Shown piece after piece: positions 9,816-21,952 of a DNA stretch of 64,000 bases (the stretch's first letter is position 1; every line of letters starts with the position of its first letter). Source of the DNA: Diphasiastrum complanatum (lineage: Eukaryota; Streptophyta; Lycopodiopsida; Lycopodiales; Lycopodiaceae); the NCBI GenBank assembly GCA_029204225.1, contig CM055094.1:28260107-28324106 (forward strand), read 5' to 3'. Made by a program: the position numbers and the translations under genes. The notes below the pieces were generated by a model, which worked only from the letters and a program-made list of their open reading frames with translations, ran no database searches and had not been told where the DNA came from.

Positions 9816-10389
9816 CTACACAAGTTTAAGTGTATGCTACACAAGTGCTGCTTTGATATTGAATCTGCACATACCTATGGTGCAATGCCTATCAAACAAT
9901 GAGGATGCCTATCTTTGCCTTGTTTTGATGGTCATGGCTGTGGGGTTGTGGGTTTATGATGTTATGTTAACCGTGCGATTTGTTAGGGTTTAGGGTTTAG
10001 GGTGTTATGTTAATTGTGCCATTTGTTAGGGTTTTGGGTTTAGCATGTTATGTTCAAATGATTGGACATGATGGAGATGATATGAGAGACATGAAGATGT
10101 GCTGGTGTAAAACAATAGGTGTAGCATGTATAATTTCCATACTACATTCGCTCTCGCTCTCTCACTCTCTCTCTCATTTTGCACAGACCAAACCATTTCT
10201 AACTAACCATTCAAATTGCACAGAGCTAACCATTTGTAACCAACCATGAGAAATTAGCCATGACACCAATAAACTGTAAAAAAATATATAAATATCATCT
10301 GATGCCAATGTACATGATGCTCTGTGTATATCAATATCTACATGTCTGTGCTACAAAAATCATTCCTCTACGTGCCAGATGCATCTATT
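9816..10389. other. AT-rich non-coding stretch with telomere-like motifs
   Basis: No gene recognised. GGGTTTAGGGTTTAGGGT occurs at about 9985-10003 and degenerate repeats at 10026-10043, the plant TTTAGGG telomere motif in an internal position. A short CT/TC run lies at 10149-10176. Two near-identical 30-40 bp phrases (GTTATGTTAA..GTGC.ATTTGTTAGGGTTT) surround the telomere motifs, so this is a small local duplication. Confidence 0.6.
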
Positions 10390-13300
10390 GTCAAATACAA
10401 AGTCTGGCTGGGAGTCTGGCCAAGTCTGGGCCAACGCCTGCCAAGAGACGACTAGAAAAATCATCGGTGCGTCCCCTCTTGGCTGGCTTGCCTCTGGGTC
10501 TGCTGGAAGGAACCCTCTGTGGTACACTCCTGCTTGGGGGTCTCCCTCTACCACGAGGGGGTCTCTGGGAACCGCCTGCCTATGATGCTCTGAGCCGTCT
10601 CTGAGCGGTGTGTCTCTGGGCGGCAGCCTCTGTCTCCCTCACATACTCTATCCAGCCATCATCTGAAAGGGTCCGTGTAGCGGGAGTACTGGGTGGGGGC
10701 ATGTGGACTATCCCCTACGATGTCGACCGTCTCGTCTGAATCATATGTGGGCTCATTAGAGGAGGAGGGCAATGGAACGTCAGCAGGGAGGGGGGTAGGC
10801 TCGTCGGTGTCAACATCATCCTCAATATCACCCCTCAAAGCACGCCGAGCGGCCTCGTCTGGATCAAACTCTGCCTCTGCCTCAGGATCGGTTGTTGGAA
10901 CTAGGCAATCATCGGGATTGACCTACACAAGTCAATCATTCGTGAAAATAGTCGAAGCAACCGTGAGGGCATTAAACTGATTGTCTGCTATAGCACGAAA
11001 GCAAACGATAGAGCATAGAAATATACCTGCAGCAGTAGGGCGCGTACGCCTCCTGCCCTCATGTTGTCCGCGATGCGTTGAACCACCCTGGTGCCCGCAT
11101 TTAATTGGAGCCACTCGAGTGAGTTGCGGTCTTATAGAGAATGCGGAAATTGTTTAGATGAATGAGATTAGATAACATACCTGTGACAGGACCCGGAACG
11201 CGAGCGTCCTCAGCTCTGTCTGTCCAGCGCCATAGCTATCCCACCATGATACAGGCGTAAGCCTGTTCTCTCGGAGGGTAGCAAGGTCCTCGCCGAACAG
11301 CCCCAAGCAGTGCCTGAAATTGAGCAACGGTGTGCGTGAGTACAATTGAGCGAGCGAAGGAAAGTTGAAGTGAGCGAGCGAAAGGTAGTCGAGCGAGCGA
11401 GCAGGGGGTAGAGCAAGAGTTTACCTATAACTCAGTCTCTGCTTCTCGAGCCTACTGTGGAAACCAGTGTCACTGCTGAGGAGGCGGATGTATGAGAACC
11501 AGTCCATACGCAGCTCTCTATTGTCGTACTGCCTCTCGCTCTGAAACAGCGGATGCAGTATGTGGGCTACACTATGAATGGGCCGGTGAAACTTATCCCA
11601 TGGCTGCCGCCACAACCGTAATAGGCTCCAACCTGTGGAACATACCATGTGGAGGCAACAATTACACAATTGCGTGCTGTGGCACCAAGACGAAATAGAG
11701 TGCGAATGGAAGGAAAGTTCGTGAGACGAAAAAGGTTATACCTGGCAGGGTCCAGCTCAGAACGCTAGATAGTCCATGAACTCGTATATGAGGCCCATCG
11801 TGCACCCCTTGCGATCAACGAGCATCAGAACAAAGTAGATGGGGCGCATGACGTCCATGAGTTGCTACATATCAACCCAGAAGGGCTCCATGAAGAGGAT
11901 CTCATGGAAGGCCAAGCCCTCCGGGTCTAAGACAGGTCCATGGCCGTGAACTCTGCAGAAGTAGCCATGCGCCACAAATCACCCTTGAGCCGGTGTAGCC
12001 ACTCGAGCATGATGAACTGGTAGGCGAAGCGGGTGCGAGCGGGCTTCTTCAAGTCGAGCCTGCATTGAAAAACGGAATAAACCCTGGAATTATTGGCATG
12101 TGCAAAAGAAGTATAAACGAGCCAAAAAATAAGTAGCATCTTACCTGCGTGTGATGAAGTCCACAACCGCAAGTGCCCTCGTGAAAATCTCACTGACCCA
12201 AGGCAGGCGCCCGATGGAATGCAGGAGGAGGTCCAGTGAGTGTGTGGCACATGGAGTCCACACAATAAAGGGGTACTTTGCCATAAGAAGCTCCCCCATA
12301 CCACGGCACGCATTGTCCATCACAACCTATCGCGAACAGTTGAAACGATTAATGCACAGCTTGAAAACACATTGCAATCAATCGAAAATTTATGAAACCT
12401 TTGTATCAGCATTGCGCAGTAAATGATCAAGCAACTAATGAAAAAAATTGTACTTGGACAACGCGCTGTGGCCCGACCTCCTCTATCGTCGGACGGATGA
12501 TGTCGTAGATGTATTCGGCCGCGTACACTCTCCCTGCCTCAGAGGCGTCGACGCTGCGGAGGAACATGGAACCGTAGCAGCTGGAAACAATCACGTTGAT
12601 GAGTGGACGTTTACGATGATCAGTCCACCCATCAACCATGATGGAGTAGCCGTATCTATCCTAGGCCTCCTGCAACGATGCTAGTCTCTCTCTGACGGAT
12701 GCAACCCGCTCCTGGAGCAAAGGGCCACGAAGCGCGTCGGCTGTGGGTGGTATGTAGGTGGGCCCACAGAGTGCAACTTTCAAGATAGCCTCTCGAAAGA
12801 TGCGGGATGTGGCCATGATGAAGGGGAGGTTCAGGTCATAGAACATCTGTGCTATGGTCCTGGTGGCCTCTCTGTGCTGCCCTCTCTGAAAGATCTCGAC
12901 ATGGTCATCTGTCTGGTGCATTGGGATGTAGATGGCTGGGAGGATGCGGATCTGGAGGTGGTGGCATAGGTGTAGGTGTGGAAGCGGATGATGCGGACAG
13001 ACGGTGCGGATCTGAAGGTGGTGGCATAGGCAGAGGGATAGGTGCAGCAGTGGAGGTTGTGGATCCATGGGAAGTACTGGCGGAGGGGGTGGCGGAGGCG
13101 GTGGCGGGTGCGGAGGCGGTGGTGGTGGCGGTGGCGGTGGCGGTGGCGGTGGGTGCATCTGTGGCATCTGTGGATGGCTCGCCGGCCTCAACACCTAGCT
13201 CAGCATATGTCTTGAGAATGCGAGCCCTCTCCTTAGAGGGGATGACCATACAAACGCCGATCCCGTAGCGTCCCCCTGTGGGTCGGACTCGCAATCCCCC

Positions 13301-13404
13301 CAAATGTGCTCGGACCTGAGAGGCGTTCCCTGTGAATTCGACAAAAAGGGCAACGCCACTTTTTGTCGGGCAACAACTCCACCTCATCCCAAATGGGACG
13401 AGCG

Positions 13405-13409
<5 letters not shown>
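10390..13409 (-). pseudogene. hAT-type transposase (BED finger, DUF659, dimerisation region), broken
   Basis: The ATG at 13409 sits directly after a (GA)n run. The N-terminus reads WDEVELLPDKKWRCPFC and, in another frame, VEFTGNASQVRAHLGG..GIGVCMVIP: together a BED zinc finger split by a frameshift at CPFC/VEF. A Thr/Ala/Ser/Pro-rich linker follows, then the DUF659 core: IYIPMHQTD..IAQMFYDLNLPF, GPTYIPPTADALRGPLL, a TAG at 12663-12661 where a Trp is expected, then SIMVDGWTDHRKRPLINV, FLRSVDAS and IEEVGPQRVVQ. An exon at 12326-12145 has DNACRGMGELL..YPFIVWTPCATHSLDLLL. About 12060-11741 has TRFAYQFIMLEWL, FMEPFW and LMLVDRKGCTMGLIYEFMD with stops. About 11620-11410 has IHSVAHILHPLF, and 11290-11180 has PVSWWDSYGAGQTELRTLAFRVLSQ. 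A Glu/Asp-rich then Arg/Pro-rich tail ends near 10390. The GT-AG introns are real, the multiple stops make it a pseudogene. Confidence 0.82.

Positions 13410-13466
<57 letters not shown>
13410..13466. repeat. (CT)n microsatellite
   Basis: A 57-bp CT run immediately upstream (minus-strand sense) of the hAT start codon. Followed at 13469-13508 by two telomere-like CCTAAACCCTAAACCC / CCCTAAACCCTA stretches. Confidence 0.95.
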
Positions 13467-13469
<3 letters not shown>

Positions 13470-13510
13470 CTAAACCCTAAACCCAAGCACGCAGACCCTA
13501 AACCCTACAC

Positions 13511-13565
13511 TCACACACACGCCATGTCTCAAACACACACACACACACACATACACACACAAACC

Positions 13566-13635
<70 letters not shown>

Positions 13636-13850
13636 CACACACAAATCACCACACACACACACACATCATCACACACACACACTCACACAAATCATCACAC
13701 TCTCACCCACCCACATGCACACACTCTCTCTCTCTCAAACCCCCACTCACCATATCTCTCTCTCTCTCTCACACTCACCATAACTCTCCACGCGCTCTAT
13801 CTCTCTCTTGCTCTCTCGCTGTCTCTCTGCATTGTGTTCTGCTGGCCATG
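13511..13850. repeat. Mixed CA/CT simple-repeat block
   Basis: About 340 bp of alternating CA and CT runs, with interruptions such as AAATCATCACAC repeated several times. Long apparent ORFs (HTHTHT, SLSLSL, CVCVCV) on both strands are artefacts. The block lies between the (CT)n tract and the GC-rich palindromic cluster. It is likely slippage-expanded leader DNA of the hAT element. Confidence 0.9.
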
Positions 13851-13892
13851 CGCACGGGCCTTCTGTTTTTTTTTTTTGAATTATTTTTAAAA

Positions 13893-14025
13893 AACGCGTC
13901 CGGGGCCCGGACGCGTTCTGGGCCCCATATGCGTCCGCGTCCGGGACGCTGGACGCGTCCGACCCCACATCCGGGTCCCCGGACGCCGAACGTGGACGCA
14001 GATTGCCTGCGTCCGGCCTGGACCC
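13893..14025. repeat. GC-rich palindromic motif cluster (GGACGCGTCC family)
   Basis: At least eight occurrences of GCGTCC or its complement fall in 130 bp, including perfect palindromes such as GGACGCGTCC and the inverted pair ACGCGTCCGGGGCCCGGACGCGT at about 13897. The region is far more GC-rich than its surroundings. A related GGGTCCGGACGTGTCC lies at 8043-8058. Such clusters resemble hAT subterminal repeats, which bind the transposase BED domain; the role here is inferred. Confidence 0.65.
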
Positions 14026-14472
14026 TCATGTCTGATATATATATATTATATATACACACGCACACACACACATATATATATTTTTACTTTACTGAAATCT
14101 CTTAAGCACTGGACTAATTGGTAAATAATAGAGGAAATTATCTTTACTGAACCGGTATTACAGTCTACTTATTGCAATGCAGGAAAAGAAAAAGAAAGAA
14201 ACATACCTAGTTAGTATGATTTAATCTGAATTGGATGCAACTTGTTTCTCCTTTTCTGTGTTCCTATGAGATTTAACTGAATGATGCTCTTCGTTGGCTT
14301 AGTTTTTGAGGAACTCATGTTTTACATGTTCCTCAATGAAGGACGTATATCGTTTTTGGACTGAAGTTTAAACGAAGGCTCCCAACTTTACTATTGTTGT
14401 ATATCATTTTTGGACTGAAGTTTAAGCAAAGGCTCCCAACTATACTATTGTTGCTCTTTTATTCTGATGCAG

Positions 14473-15681
14473 TACATTGGAGATCCGGATTTTACAACTC
14501 TTCTTGACCACTTGTCGATCTACAATCCCACACAAAAATGGACACTGAGGCACGGCACTACTCTAGCATTGGCATCAGTGCTGCGCCATTCCTCTGCTCA
14601 AATTTGCATTACAACTAGTCCACTTTCAACAACAGTCATCACTCTTAAAAACAGGGCAAAAGATGACAAAGTAAGTATTTCGCTCTGAGCACAATCTAGT
14701 GATTTTGCGGTATGCAGTTTGAGCTTAATTCAAGAGTTCTGAATGTGCTGATATATTCCTGAAGTCACCCGTTCAAACCTGGTTTTCCAGCTTTAAAACA
14801 TCATGAGAGGCTTGTGACATGTCTCCTGCAGGCTTAATGTAAAGTTTGATGGTCTTTCACTGCTATTCTGGCCTCACGGCATAGAGTCCCAAAAGATTTC
14901 ATTCACCTCAAATGCAAGTCTTTAACATGGTGCTGATTGAAAAGTTTTTATATTCTAAAAGTAGTTGTAGACCTAGACTGTTAAATCTTTGAGGATTATG
15001 CAAGAGATGGATCCTTAAGAAACTGAGGGAGAGCACTGCAGATCCAGTACTTTCATTACTGTCTAGCAGGTTGATTCCTTTTGTATTGCTAGGATTATCT
15101 TCTTATTAATACCCTGTTTGATTGTTATATTTGGGGGTGTGAACTTTTCAGGTTCCAGTAAGAGAGAGCACTGCAAAAGCTTTGGGAAGGATTCTAGTGC
15201 ATCAGTTAAAAGAGGAATCGTTCAGCTCATCTTCATATTCAGAGTCACTGCTTGCTTTAGCAGCTCTTTTGACTGATGATTCTAGTGATGTACGCAGGAG
15301 AGCTCTAAGTAGCTTGAAGATAATATCAAAAGTAATTTTTCATTCTTCCCTAAAAAATGACGATGCTCAGCAAATGGAATATGTTACTTATGCTACTGCA
15401 GCAAGGATTTTGGCACACCTGATAAGAGGAGTTATTGACAAAGGCAATGAAGCATTGCTATTTACATGTATCTTGAATTTGTTATGTGACAATTTCCAAA
15501 CTTTTTCGTGTAACTTTATTTCATTAGTGTTTATGTTTTGTACTCCAGGTCAATGTAGATGCTATAGGATCATATTCAGCAATATTTGGACGTGCTGTTG
15601 GTGACTGTCTCAAAGATAGCAACACTCCAGTACGTCTGGCTGCAGAGCGCTGTGCCCTCCACCTTTTCCAACTAAATAAAG
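14473..15681 (+). CDS. GCN1: GCN1/ILITYHIA translational regulator, three C-terminal HEAT-repeat exons
   Basis: Three plus-strand exons match the C-terminal HEAT repeats of plant GCN1, the ribosome-bound activator of the eIF2-alpha kinase GCN2. Exon 14473-14670 (TTCTGATGCAG before, GTAAGT after) encodes YIGDPDFTTLLDHL..WTLRHGTTLALASVL. Exon 15152-about 15467 encodes VPVRESTAKALGRILVHQL..SSDVRRRALSSLKII. Exon 15549-15681 encodes VNVDAIGSYSAIF and CLKDSNTPVRLAAERCALHLF, which is highly conserved in the family. The first junction is in phase. The second is not resolved: the only plausible GT (15468) puts the downstream exon out of frame. Upstream exons of this ~2,600-residue protein are not in the window, so the upstream intron must be long or the copy is partial. 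The reading frame continues into the exons at 30305-30666. Confidence 0.85.
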
Positions 15682-15866
15682 GTTAGACCAGTCATACCAT
15701 TATTTGAATGATATTTTTGAATCTGTTGCTGGCGATCTTAGAGACATCAGTTTTGCATATTGTGATCTTTGTTATCCTGTTTGGTAAGCTCGACACTAAA
15801 ATATGTGTGTATGCTAGCTGGGAACCTATTGTCTTTTGGCATGCATGACTCAACTCAACTTCAATG

Positions 15867-16396
15867 AAAGTTTCATACTGCATGTAATTAGCTCATGTGC
15901 TCAATAATAAGTAATGCTAAATATAGCGATGGTGCTAGTCAATACAATAGTTAATAAGAAGGCTTGAACAATTGCATTGTATCTGTATTAGAGGACTTGT
16001 AGTAACGCTTGTAAGGCCCAGCCCAATTTAGCCAGGTAAGGCCCCAAACTCATACTAGAGGCACAAAGGACCACTGTAATCAAAGGAGGTCGTGCTAATT
16101 TGGGGGCTATTCTACATTTGTCTAATTTTGACCTTTCGATGTGTTTTGGAGCTCCCCTTTAAAAGCTTTCTTGGAGATCTTGGTTCATGTGCCTACAATT
16201 ACATGAGTTCTTGATCACGCTCTAGTTTGAGGCTTGATGATTTCTATCTTACTTTGCCTAATTTGGTGAAAGTTCCTCTAATTTGCCTAGTTTTCTTGAT
16301 TCTTGTTTAGTTTCTTGATTCCTTGCTTTCACCATGCTAATTTAATGTTTAAGAATGGATTAAATTTTAGGATACTATAATTGACACATGAGAAGT
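15867..16396 (+). repeat. 5' LTR of the old LTR element
   Basis: Matches 19090-19900 plus 24145-24200 in order, with about 80-85 per cent identity by eye and an extra ~500 bp block in the right copy (19170-19670). The right limit is set by the primer-site-like TTGGATCAGAGC and is approximate. Confidence 0.5.
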
Positions 16397-19300
16397 TTTT
16401 GGATCAGAGCACTAGATCTTTCCTCATCAAATTCCGTCGTTTTCTTGATGTTTGGTAGAGTTTCTATTTACTAGTTAGATAGTTTTCTTGATTTTTCAAT
16501 TTTCAAACTGATTTGATTCAATTTCAGACCTATTAACCTTGGTTTCTTGTGTGATTTCTTGTTTTATGTGAGTAGCCCTTGCTCTTAGCTTTTGGGAGAC
16601 TCTGAGATTTTCTTATTTGGAGCTATAATGAGAAAGTTATGACAATTTTAGTGAGACTGCTCCAAATCTGGGTAGCTATGGTTTTTGTAATCTATTTTTT
16701 CTCTATTTTTGGTTGTACTTTTGGCCAGATTTTCTGAGTATGATTTCATGAATCAATAGATCTGTCTTAGTCTGAATCTGGAATCGTACCTTCACCTAAT
16801 TTTATATGAATTATTTTTTACCTATTTATTAATCTTTAAAATATAGAAAACTCACCCTCCTTCGTACCAAGATACCCCCGCATACAAAAAATAAATAAAT
16901 AAATAATCAAATCAAATTAAATTAAATAATCAAGTCAAATAAACCTTCGCTAACCCCCTTGGTCTCCCCATCCCGTAGTTTCATGTCCCTTTCCCCTCTT
17001 TTTTCCCCTCTTCCCCCCCCCCGTTTTTCCTTATCTCTCTCTCCCACACGGCAACAATTCCCCTCTTGGGCCGAGAAAAAAAAATTGCAATTCCACGATT
17101 TTTTTACAGGCATTTCAATGCTCCAAAAACGTAATCGTTAAAGAATTTTTCCGACATTTTTTCTAAGTTTTTATAGTTCTTTTTCTTTCAAGAGCACACC
17201 AATGCACCGAAAAAGTAATTGTTAAAAAAAATTATGAGAATTTCTAAATTCTCAATTGTCCTTTTTATCTTTTATGGGCAAATGTTTCATGGATCTCAAA
17301 AATTATCCAATCCACTTCATAGATTTTCTTTAAGCTCCTTTTCTACGTTTACTCATTTTCGAATTTCCTTAATCAATTTTTGGACTTTCATATCTTTCTT
17401 GTTTGAACTCTAATTTCAGTGCAGTCGAAAGCAAAAGTACTCAGTTCAACAAGCACAGTACTATGCAACCATCAGTACTTTTGTAATCGTTACATTATAA
17501 GACCCCCATTTTCTAAGTTGTTATATTTTCATTCATTCTCTTTGAGCAATTTTTGAACTTCCATATTTCCTCCATTTGAGCCCAGATTTTAGTACTATAA
17601 AAAGCAAATATAGCTTTGTCAACCTAACAAACAATATGGCACGTAAAAGATTGGGCAATGCTGAAAACCCTACCACCAGTAAGTTGAACATTGGATTGAA
17701 GGAATTTTGAAGAAACTTTTAACTAATTCGAACGTCGTCTTATCTGCCATACAGCAAAATACCAAACAAAATGTACAAACTTTGCTACAGTTCCAAGACA
17801 CGATGATGTGAAGTTTTAATTCTGCATTTAATAATATTTCACAAGAACAAGATGCCAATCATCATCCTGATTCTTGGTAATACCACTATTAATCCTTTTG
17901 TAATACCAAGATGCAAGAAAATCCAAGTTTGATGAGATCTTCAATACTATGAAGACATCCAATTTGGTCAACGTCTTCATCAATCAACAATAATATCATG
18001 CGTTGAGGATGAACTAAGTGACCAGCTACACACGATTCATCAAGCTGATGATGATGATGAACTAAGTGAAAAAGAATCAACACCATTATTGGCTATGGAT
18101 GGTTGTTGTACAGACATAATCTATGAATCATTTCAATTTACTATGGAATATGCTGAGGATATATTGAAAGTTGAAAATGATTTTGTTTCATAGGAGAAGT
18201 TATATGGAGATGTACTAAATGATGACGAAATCCTATTACTCGATGCCTATTTTATCATTTCCAAGTTTTTAAAATCGGATTATCAAGAGAGATACCCTTG
18301 GGAATTTTTTTTTTCCATTAGAAGCATCCATAATATTTTGGAAAGCCACGTAGGCATAATGTTTCTTCCAATGTATTAAGCTACGCAAGTTCTAGGAGTC
18401 ACCGTGGAAGTTTGGAGAGATTATCTCAAACTTCTTCATTGATCACACAGGATATCAACATTGCAAATGTTCTTCGAAGAAGAATTCTTGTTTGGAGATC
18501 AAATGGAGTATCTTGGTCATCATGGTGAGTTTTAGGAAGAAACTACATCGCGAAACTTGTATTATTGGATACTGGATTCATGTTGCCAAATTCCTTGTGC
18601 ACAAATGACCAAAAGGATCTTTTTGCTAAATGGGATTCGAAGAATCCAAACAAGAAGTTTATTGCTCTAATAATTGCATTGGAGGTACAGGATGCATTCA
18701 CCATGTGATATTCTGGAGCAATGGATAAGGCAAAAAAATCAAATGCGTGGATAAAAAGAGATGCACCATTAATTGGATAACTTATCCAATAAAGAGAGAG
18801 ACTACGGGAGAAAACTATTCAATGTCTTTTTGCATGTAATCTATCAACCCATATAGAATTAAATGCTACTAAAGGCAACGTTGCGTTTCATAAAAAGTGA
18901 TCTTATTAACCCTATGGGACAAATTTGTAGATCAAAGGTTCTTCTACAAAAGACTTGCTACAACCTTGCTCTACAATAATAAGCCGAAAGCAAAACCTAA
19001 GGAAGCAATAACTAATCAAAAGAGAATGGTGGCCGACGAGAAGATTACATGGAAAGATCATTTTCAAGGACAAAAATGCTTAAGTAGGGGAAGTGTCATG
19101 TACTCCATGTAATTAGCCCTTGTGCTCAATATAAAGTAATGCTAAATCAATCGAATGTTTATAAAAGTCTTTAAGAACTACTTTATATTTCTAAATAGCG
19201 GGCATTGTAATCAATGTTTCACTGAAACACTTGTCATTCAATGAAACTCCATTTCAAAAAATCCATTTCAAACAGATTGTTCGAAATGGATTTTATCATT

Positions 19301-19900
19301 AGAGGAAAAACAAAACCTTCTAATGTGTGTGAAAGTTTGGCATATAAACTTCGTAGGGATCAGTAGAATTCTGAATAACTTGTGCATGTGCATTGTGTGA
19401 TGTATCTCAATGTCTCATTGAGTCCTCAATCATCTAAGTGTGTCGATTACTCATTGTTTATATTGGCATTGTATACAGCTATAATCATTGTCTTAAACAG
19501 CACTTGTTTTTGCTTTAACAAAAGGCTAGGAATAAAACAAGCAAAAAACTAAAACCCTAACAATGTTTCACCATTTCTATCTTGATAGAGCCAATCCTTA
19601 CCCCTTTCAAATGCGTTTCAAACACATTGTGGAAAGGCTTTTTGAAAAGGTCCACAAAACATTGCTTTTAGTAATGTTTGTAAGGCCCAATTTAGCCAAA
19701 TAAGGCCTCAAACTCATACTAGAGGCACAAAGGACCACTATAATTAGAGGTGGCCGTGCTAATTTGGGGGCTATTCTACATTTGTCTAATTTGATCTTTC
19801 TATGTGTTTCGGAGCATCCCTTTCAGAGCTTTCTTGGAAATCTTGGTTGATGTACCTACCATCGCATGAGACCTTGATCATGCTCTAGTTTGAGGCTTCA
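15867..19900 (+). mobile_element. Old degenerate LTR retrotransposon in the GCN1 intron
   Basis: Two related LTR copies flank a decayed interior. The left copy starts near 15867 (TTTCATACTGCATGTAATTAGC) and the right copy at 19090 (TGTCATGTACTCCATGTAATTAGC). The right copy is preceded by a purine tract AGTAGGGGAAG, as expected for a polypurine tract. Shared LTR phrases include CTCATACTAGAGGCACAAAGGACCACT at 16047 and 19709 (in part) and GCTATTCTACATTTGTCTAATTT. TTGGATCAGAGCACT at about 16398 resembles a primer-binding site after the left LTR. The interior (16400-19089) has only short ORFs that I cannot assign. The right LTR is interrupted at 19900 by a chromovirus and resumes at 24129. Confidence 0.6.
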
Positions 19901-20283
19901 TGTATTGAATCGTGACAAGCTAAGATTCACTAGCTATGCTAGAGAGCAGGACTTAAGCTAGAAAGCAGGAAGAGAGAATGCTTAAGGAGTCTAAAGAGGA
20001 GCAATCATCATAAACTGAATAAAGGAATACAATGCTGCCCTACATATACCCTCTCTCTGAATCAAATAGAGGATTCAAAAAAGGGAGGGAAAAAGATTTG
20101 GAGGGAAAGTAGTGCGCCCTCCCAATAGGAGGACCCCCCACTCCAAAAACGTGACCAATTCCTAAAAATATGACCAAATAGGGCCCAAGGCCAGTATATG
20201 AATAAAAAGGGCCCTTAGGCCTGCTTATGCAAAATAACGAATAAAAGAATGGATGCGGCGAATGTAATGAGCCAAGTCCATAA
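19901..20283 (-). repeat. Chromovirus 3' LTR
   Basis: 383 bp matching 23853-24128 over its upper part (CCCTACATATACCCTCTC, GAGGATTCAAAAAAGGGAGG, AGTGCGCCCTCCCAATAGG) at roughly 95 per cent. Its U5 end (CTGCTTTCTAGCTTAAG on the minus strand) also matches the gypsy LTR at 63253-63646, which confirms the extra length. Confidence 0.8.
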
Positions 20284-20559
20284 GTCTCCCCTGCAGAAAA
20301 ACAAAGCCCTCCACCGGCTAGCAAGCATAATGACTATCTAAAACAATAATGTAAGCATGCTAAATATTGAAAAATCACGAACTGATGGAAATACTGATGG
20401 AGAGGACATAAGTCGTCACAACAGATATCCCAAAAGTATCATAGCTGTGTAAAGCAAGTACTAAGCAAATACTACAAAAAACAAATAGTCATAGCTAGCC
20501 GAATCATGAAGTAGAGGGAACATCTGCAATGACATTTGTAGTAGAGGAAAGAACTAAAG

Positions 20560-21734
20560 CCATGAGGGCTCGAGCCTGATCTGCCAATAATGGTGTATGA
20601 TAAAAGACATCAATAGGCTCCCAAGTGGCCTCCTCAAGAGGACGACCATCCCTGTACTAAAAATTGAACCTGCCTGCGACGTTGACTATGCTGAAGCCGA
20701 ACCTGATGGATGGCAACTGGCAAAAAAGGGAACAGCTCTGGCTTTGTAGGAAATGTGAGATCGCGAGGAGCATCATCCTCAATGGCAGCTCGTAAAAGGC
20801 TAACATGAAATAAATCTCAGGCTTGTGTAGAATCAGGCAACTATAACCGGTATGTAATAGGGCTGAGGCGATCCAAGATACCGTAAGACCCATAATAGTG
20901 TGGTGCAAGCTTCTCAGTAGAAGCATGACTCTGAACAAAGTGATGACATGCAAAGCGTAACCGGAGGTAAACCATATCACCAACCTGAAACTCAACATGA
21001 CGGCGATGACGATTAACAGAAGTCTGATAGCGCTGCTGAACATGTTGTAAGTGAGTAGTAGCCCTAGCAATAAGCTCGCAAGCACCGGATAAAAAAGAGG
21101 CAATGGTAACTGGTGTATCATCAAGAGGAAGAGGCACCCTTGACAAAAGTGGAGCATAGCCATGAGCCAATAAGAAAGGTGAAACTCCAGTGCTGGTACT
21201 AACAGAGCTATTATAGCTATACTCTGCCAAACATAAATGCTGATTCCAATCCTTCCCGGAAGGAGAAACAAAATGTCAAAGGTAATCCTCAAGGATCCGA
21301 TTAAGGACCTCAGTCTGCCCATCAGCAGTAGAATAATAAGCAGTACCCATCAGAAGCTGTACATCCAAAATACACATAAGCTCTGTCCAGAATGTAGATG
21401 TAAACTTACTATCCTGATCAGATAGGATAGTACGTGGCATACCATTCAGACGAAAAATCTCTAATAGAAAAAGAAGTGTGCACTGCTCGGCTGTAATAGT
21501 ACTGCGGACCGGTATAAAGTGTGCATGTTTCGAGAACTGATCCACCACCACCATACAAGAGTCATGACCACGGCGGGTATGAGGAAGACCAAGGAGAAAG
21601 TCCATAGAAATATCTGTCCACTGGTGATGAGGAATGGGCCAACTTTGGAGCAAACCGGCGGACTTAGCACGGAAATATTTATTACGGGCACAAAAAGGAC
21701 AATCACGAATAAGATGGGCTAGCTCAGAATTCAT
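20560..21734 (-). pseudogene. Chromovirus integrase with chromodomain-like end
   Basis: 21734-21276 encodes the zinc-binding end (CPFCARNK) and catalytic core of a gypsy integrase (WTDISMDFLLGLP, VVVDQFSKHAHFIP, TILSDQDSKFTS, YYSTADGQTE). 21230-20841 encodes the C-terminal part (YNSSVSTSTGVSPFLLAHGY, VGDMVYLRL, KLAPHYYGSYGI). After a frameshift, about 20640-20600 reads GRPLEEATWEPIDVF, the end of a chromodomain. Three breaks make it inactive. Confidence 0.85.
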
Positions 21735-21952
21735 GGATGGCCAATAGAATAGAAATGGTCCTTAAGACGTGCATAAGACTTCTGAAAACCAAAATGGCCA
21801 CCAATAGGGGAAGCATGAGCATCAGACAAGAATTGAGGACGAATGGAAAGAGAACTAGGAATACATAAAGCACCATAGTGGTATAAACGATCATCAACAA
21901 CAGTATAAACCTAGAACCTCCGAGAGGACGAAAGGGGACGAGAACGATAAAG

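Larger units (their letters stand above)
8032..14025 (-). mobile_element. Candidate hAT element enclosing the minus-strand transposase
   Basis: The left edge is proposed at CAGTGTTCAACGGGTCCGG (8032), which has the CAGTG start usual for hAT ends, followed by GTCCGGACGTGTCC. The right side (13890-14025) is packed with GCGTCC/GGACGC motifs in both orientations. The broken transposase (10390-13409) lies between them on the minus strand. The right terminus and an 8-bp target duplication were not found (the left flank is TTTATATC), so the boundaries are provisional. Between 8032 and 10390 lie unrelated-looking tandem repeats that may be later insertions. Confidence 0.4.

Noticed and set aside
9985-10043. 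A true telomere
   Set aside because: Only a few TTTAGGG units, internal and flanked by ordinary sequence on both sides. The same holds for 8444, 13469 and 59980.
13332-14105. A 257-codon plus-strand ORF across the CT/CA block
   Set aside because: Its translation is SLSLSL and HTHTHT simple repeat followed by GC-rich palindromes; no protein character.
15468-15548. U12-type intron in GCN1 from the donor GTATCTTGA
   Set aside because: No branch motif near the acceptor and the exon phases disagree; reported only as an unresolved junction.
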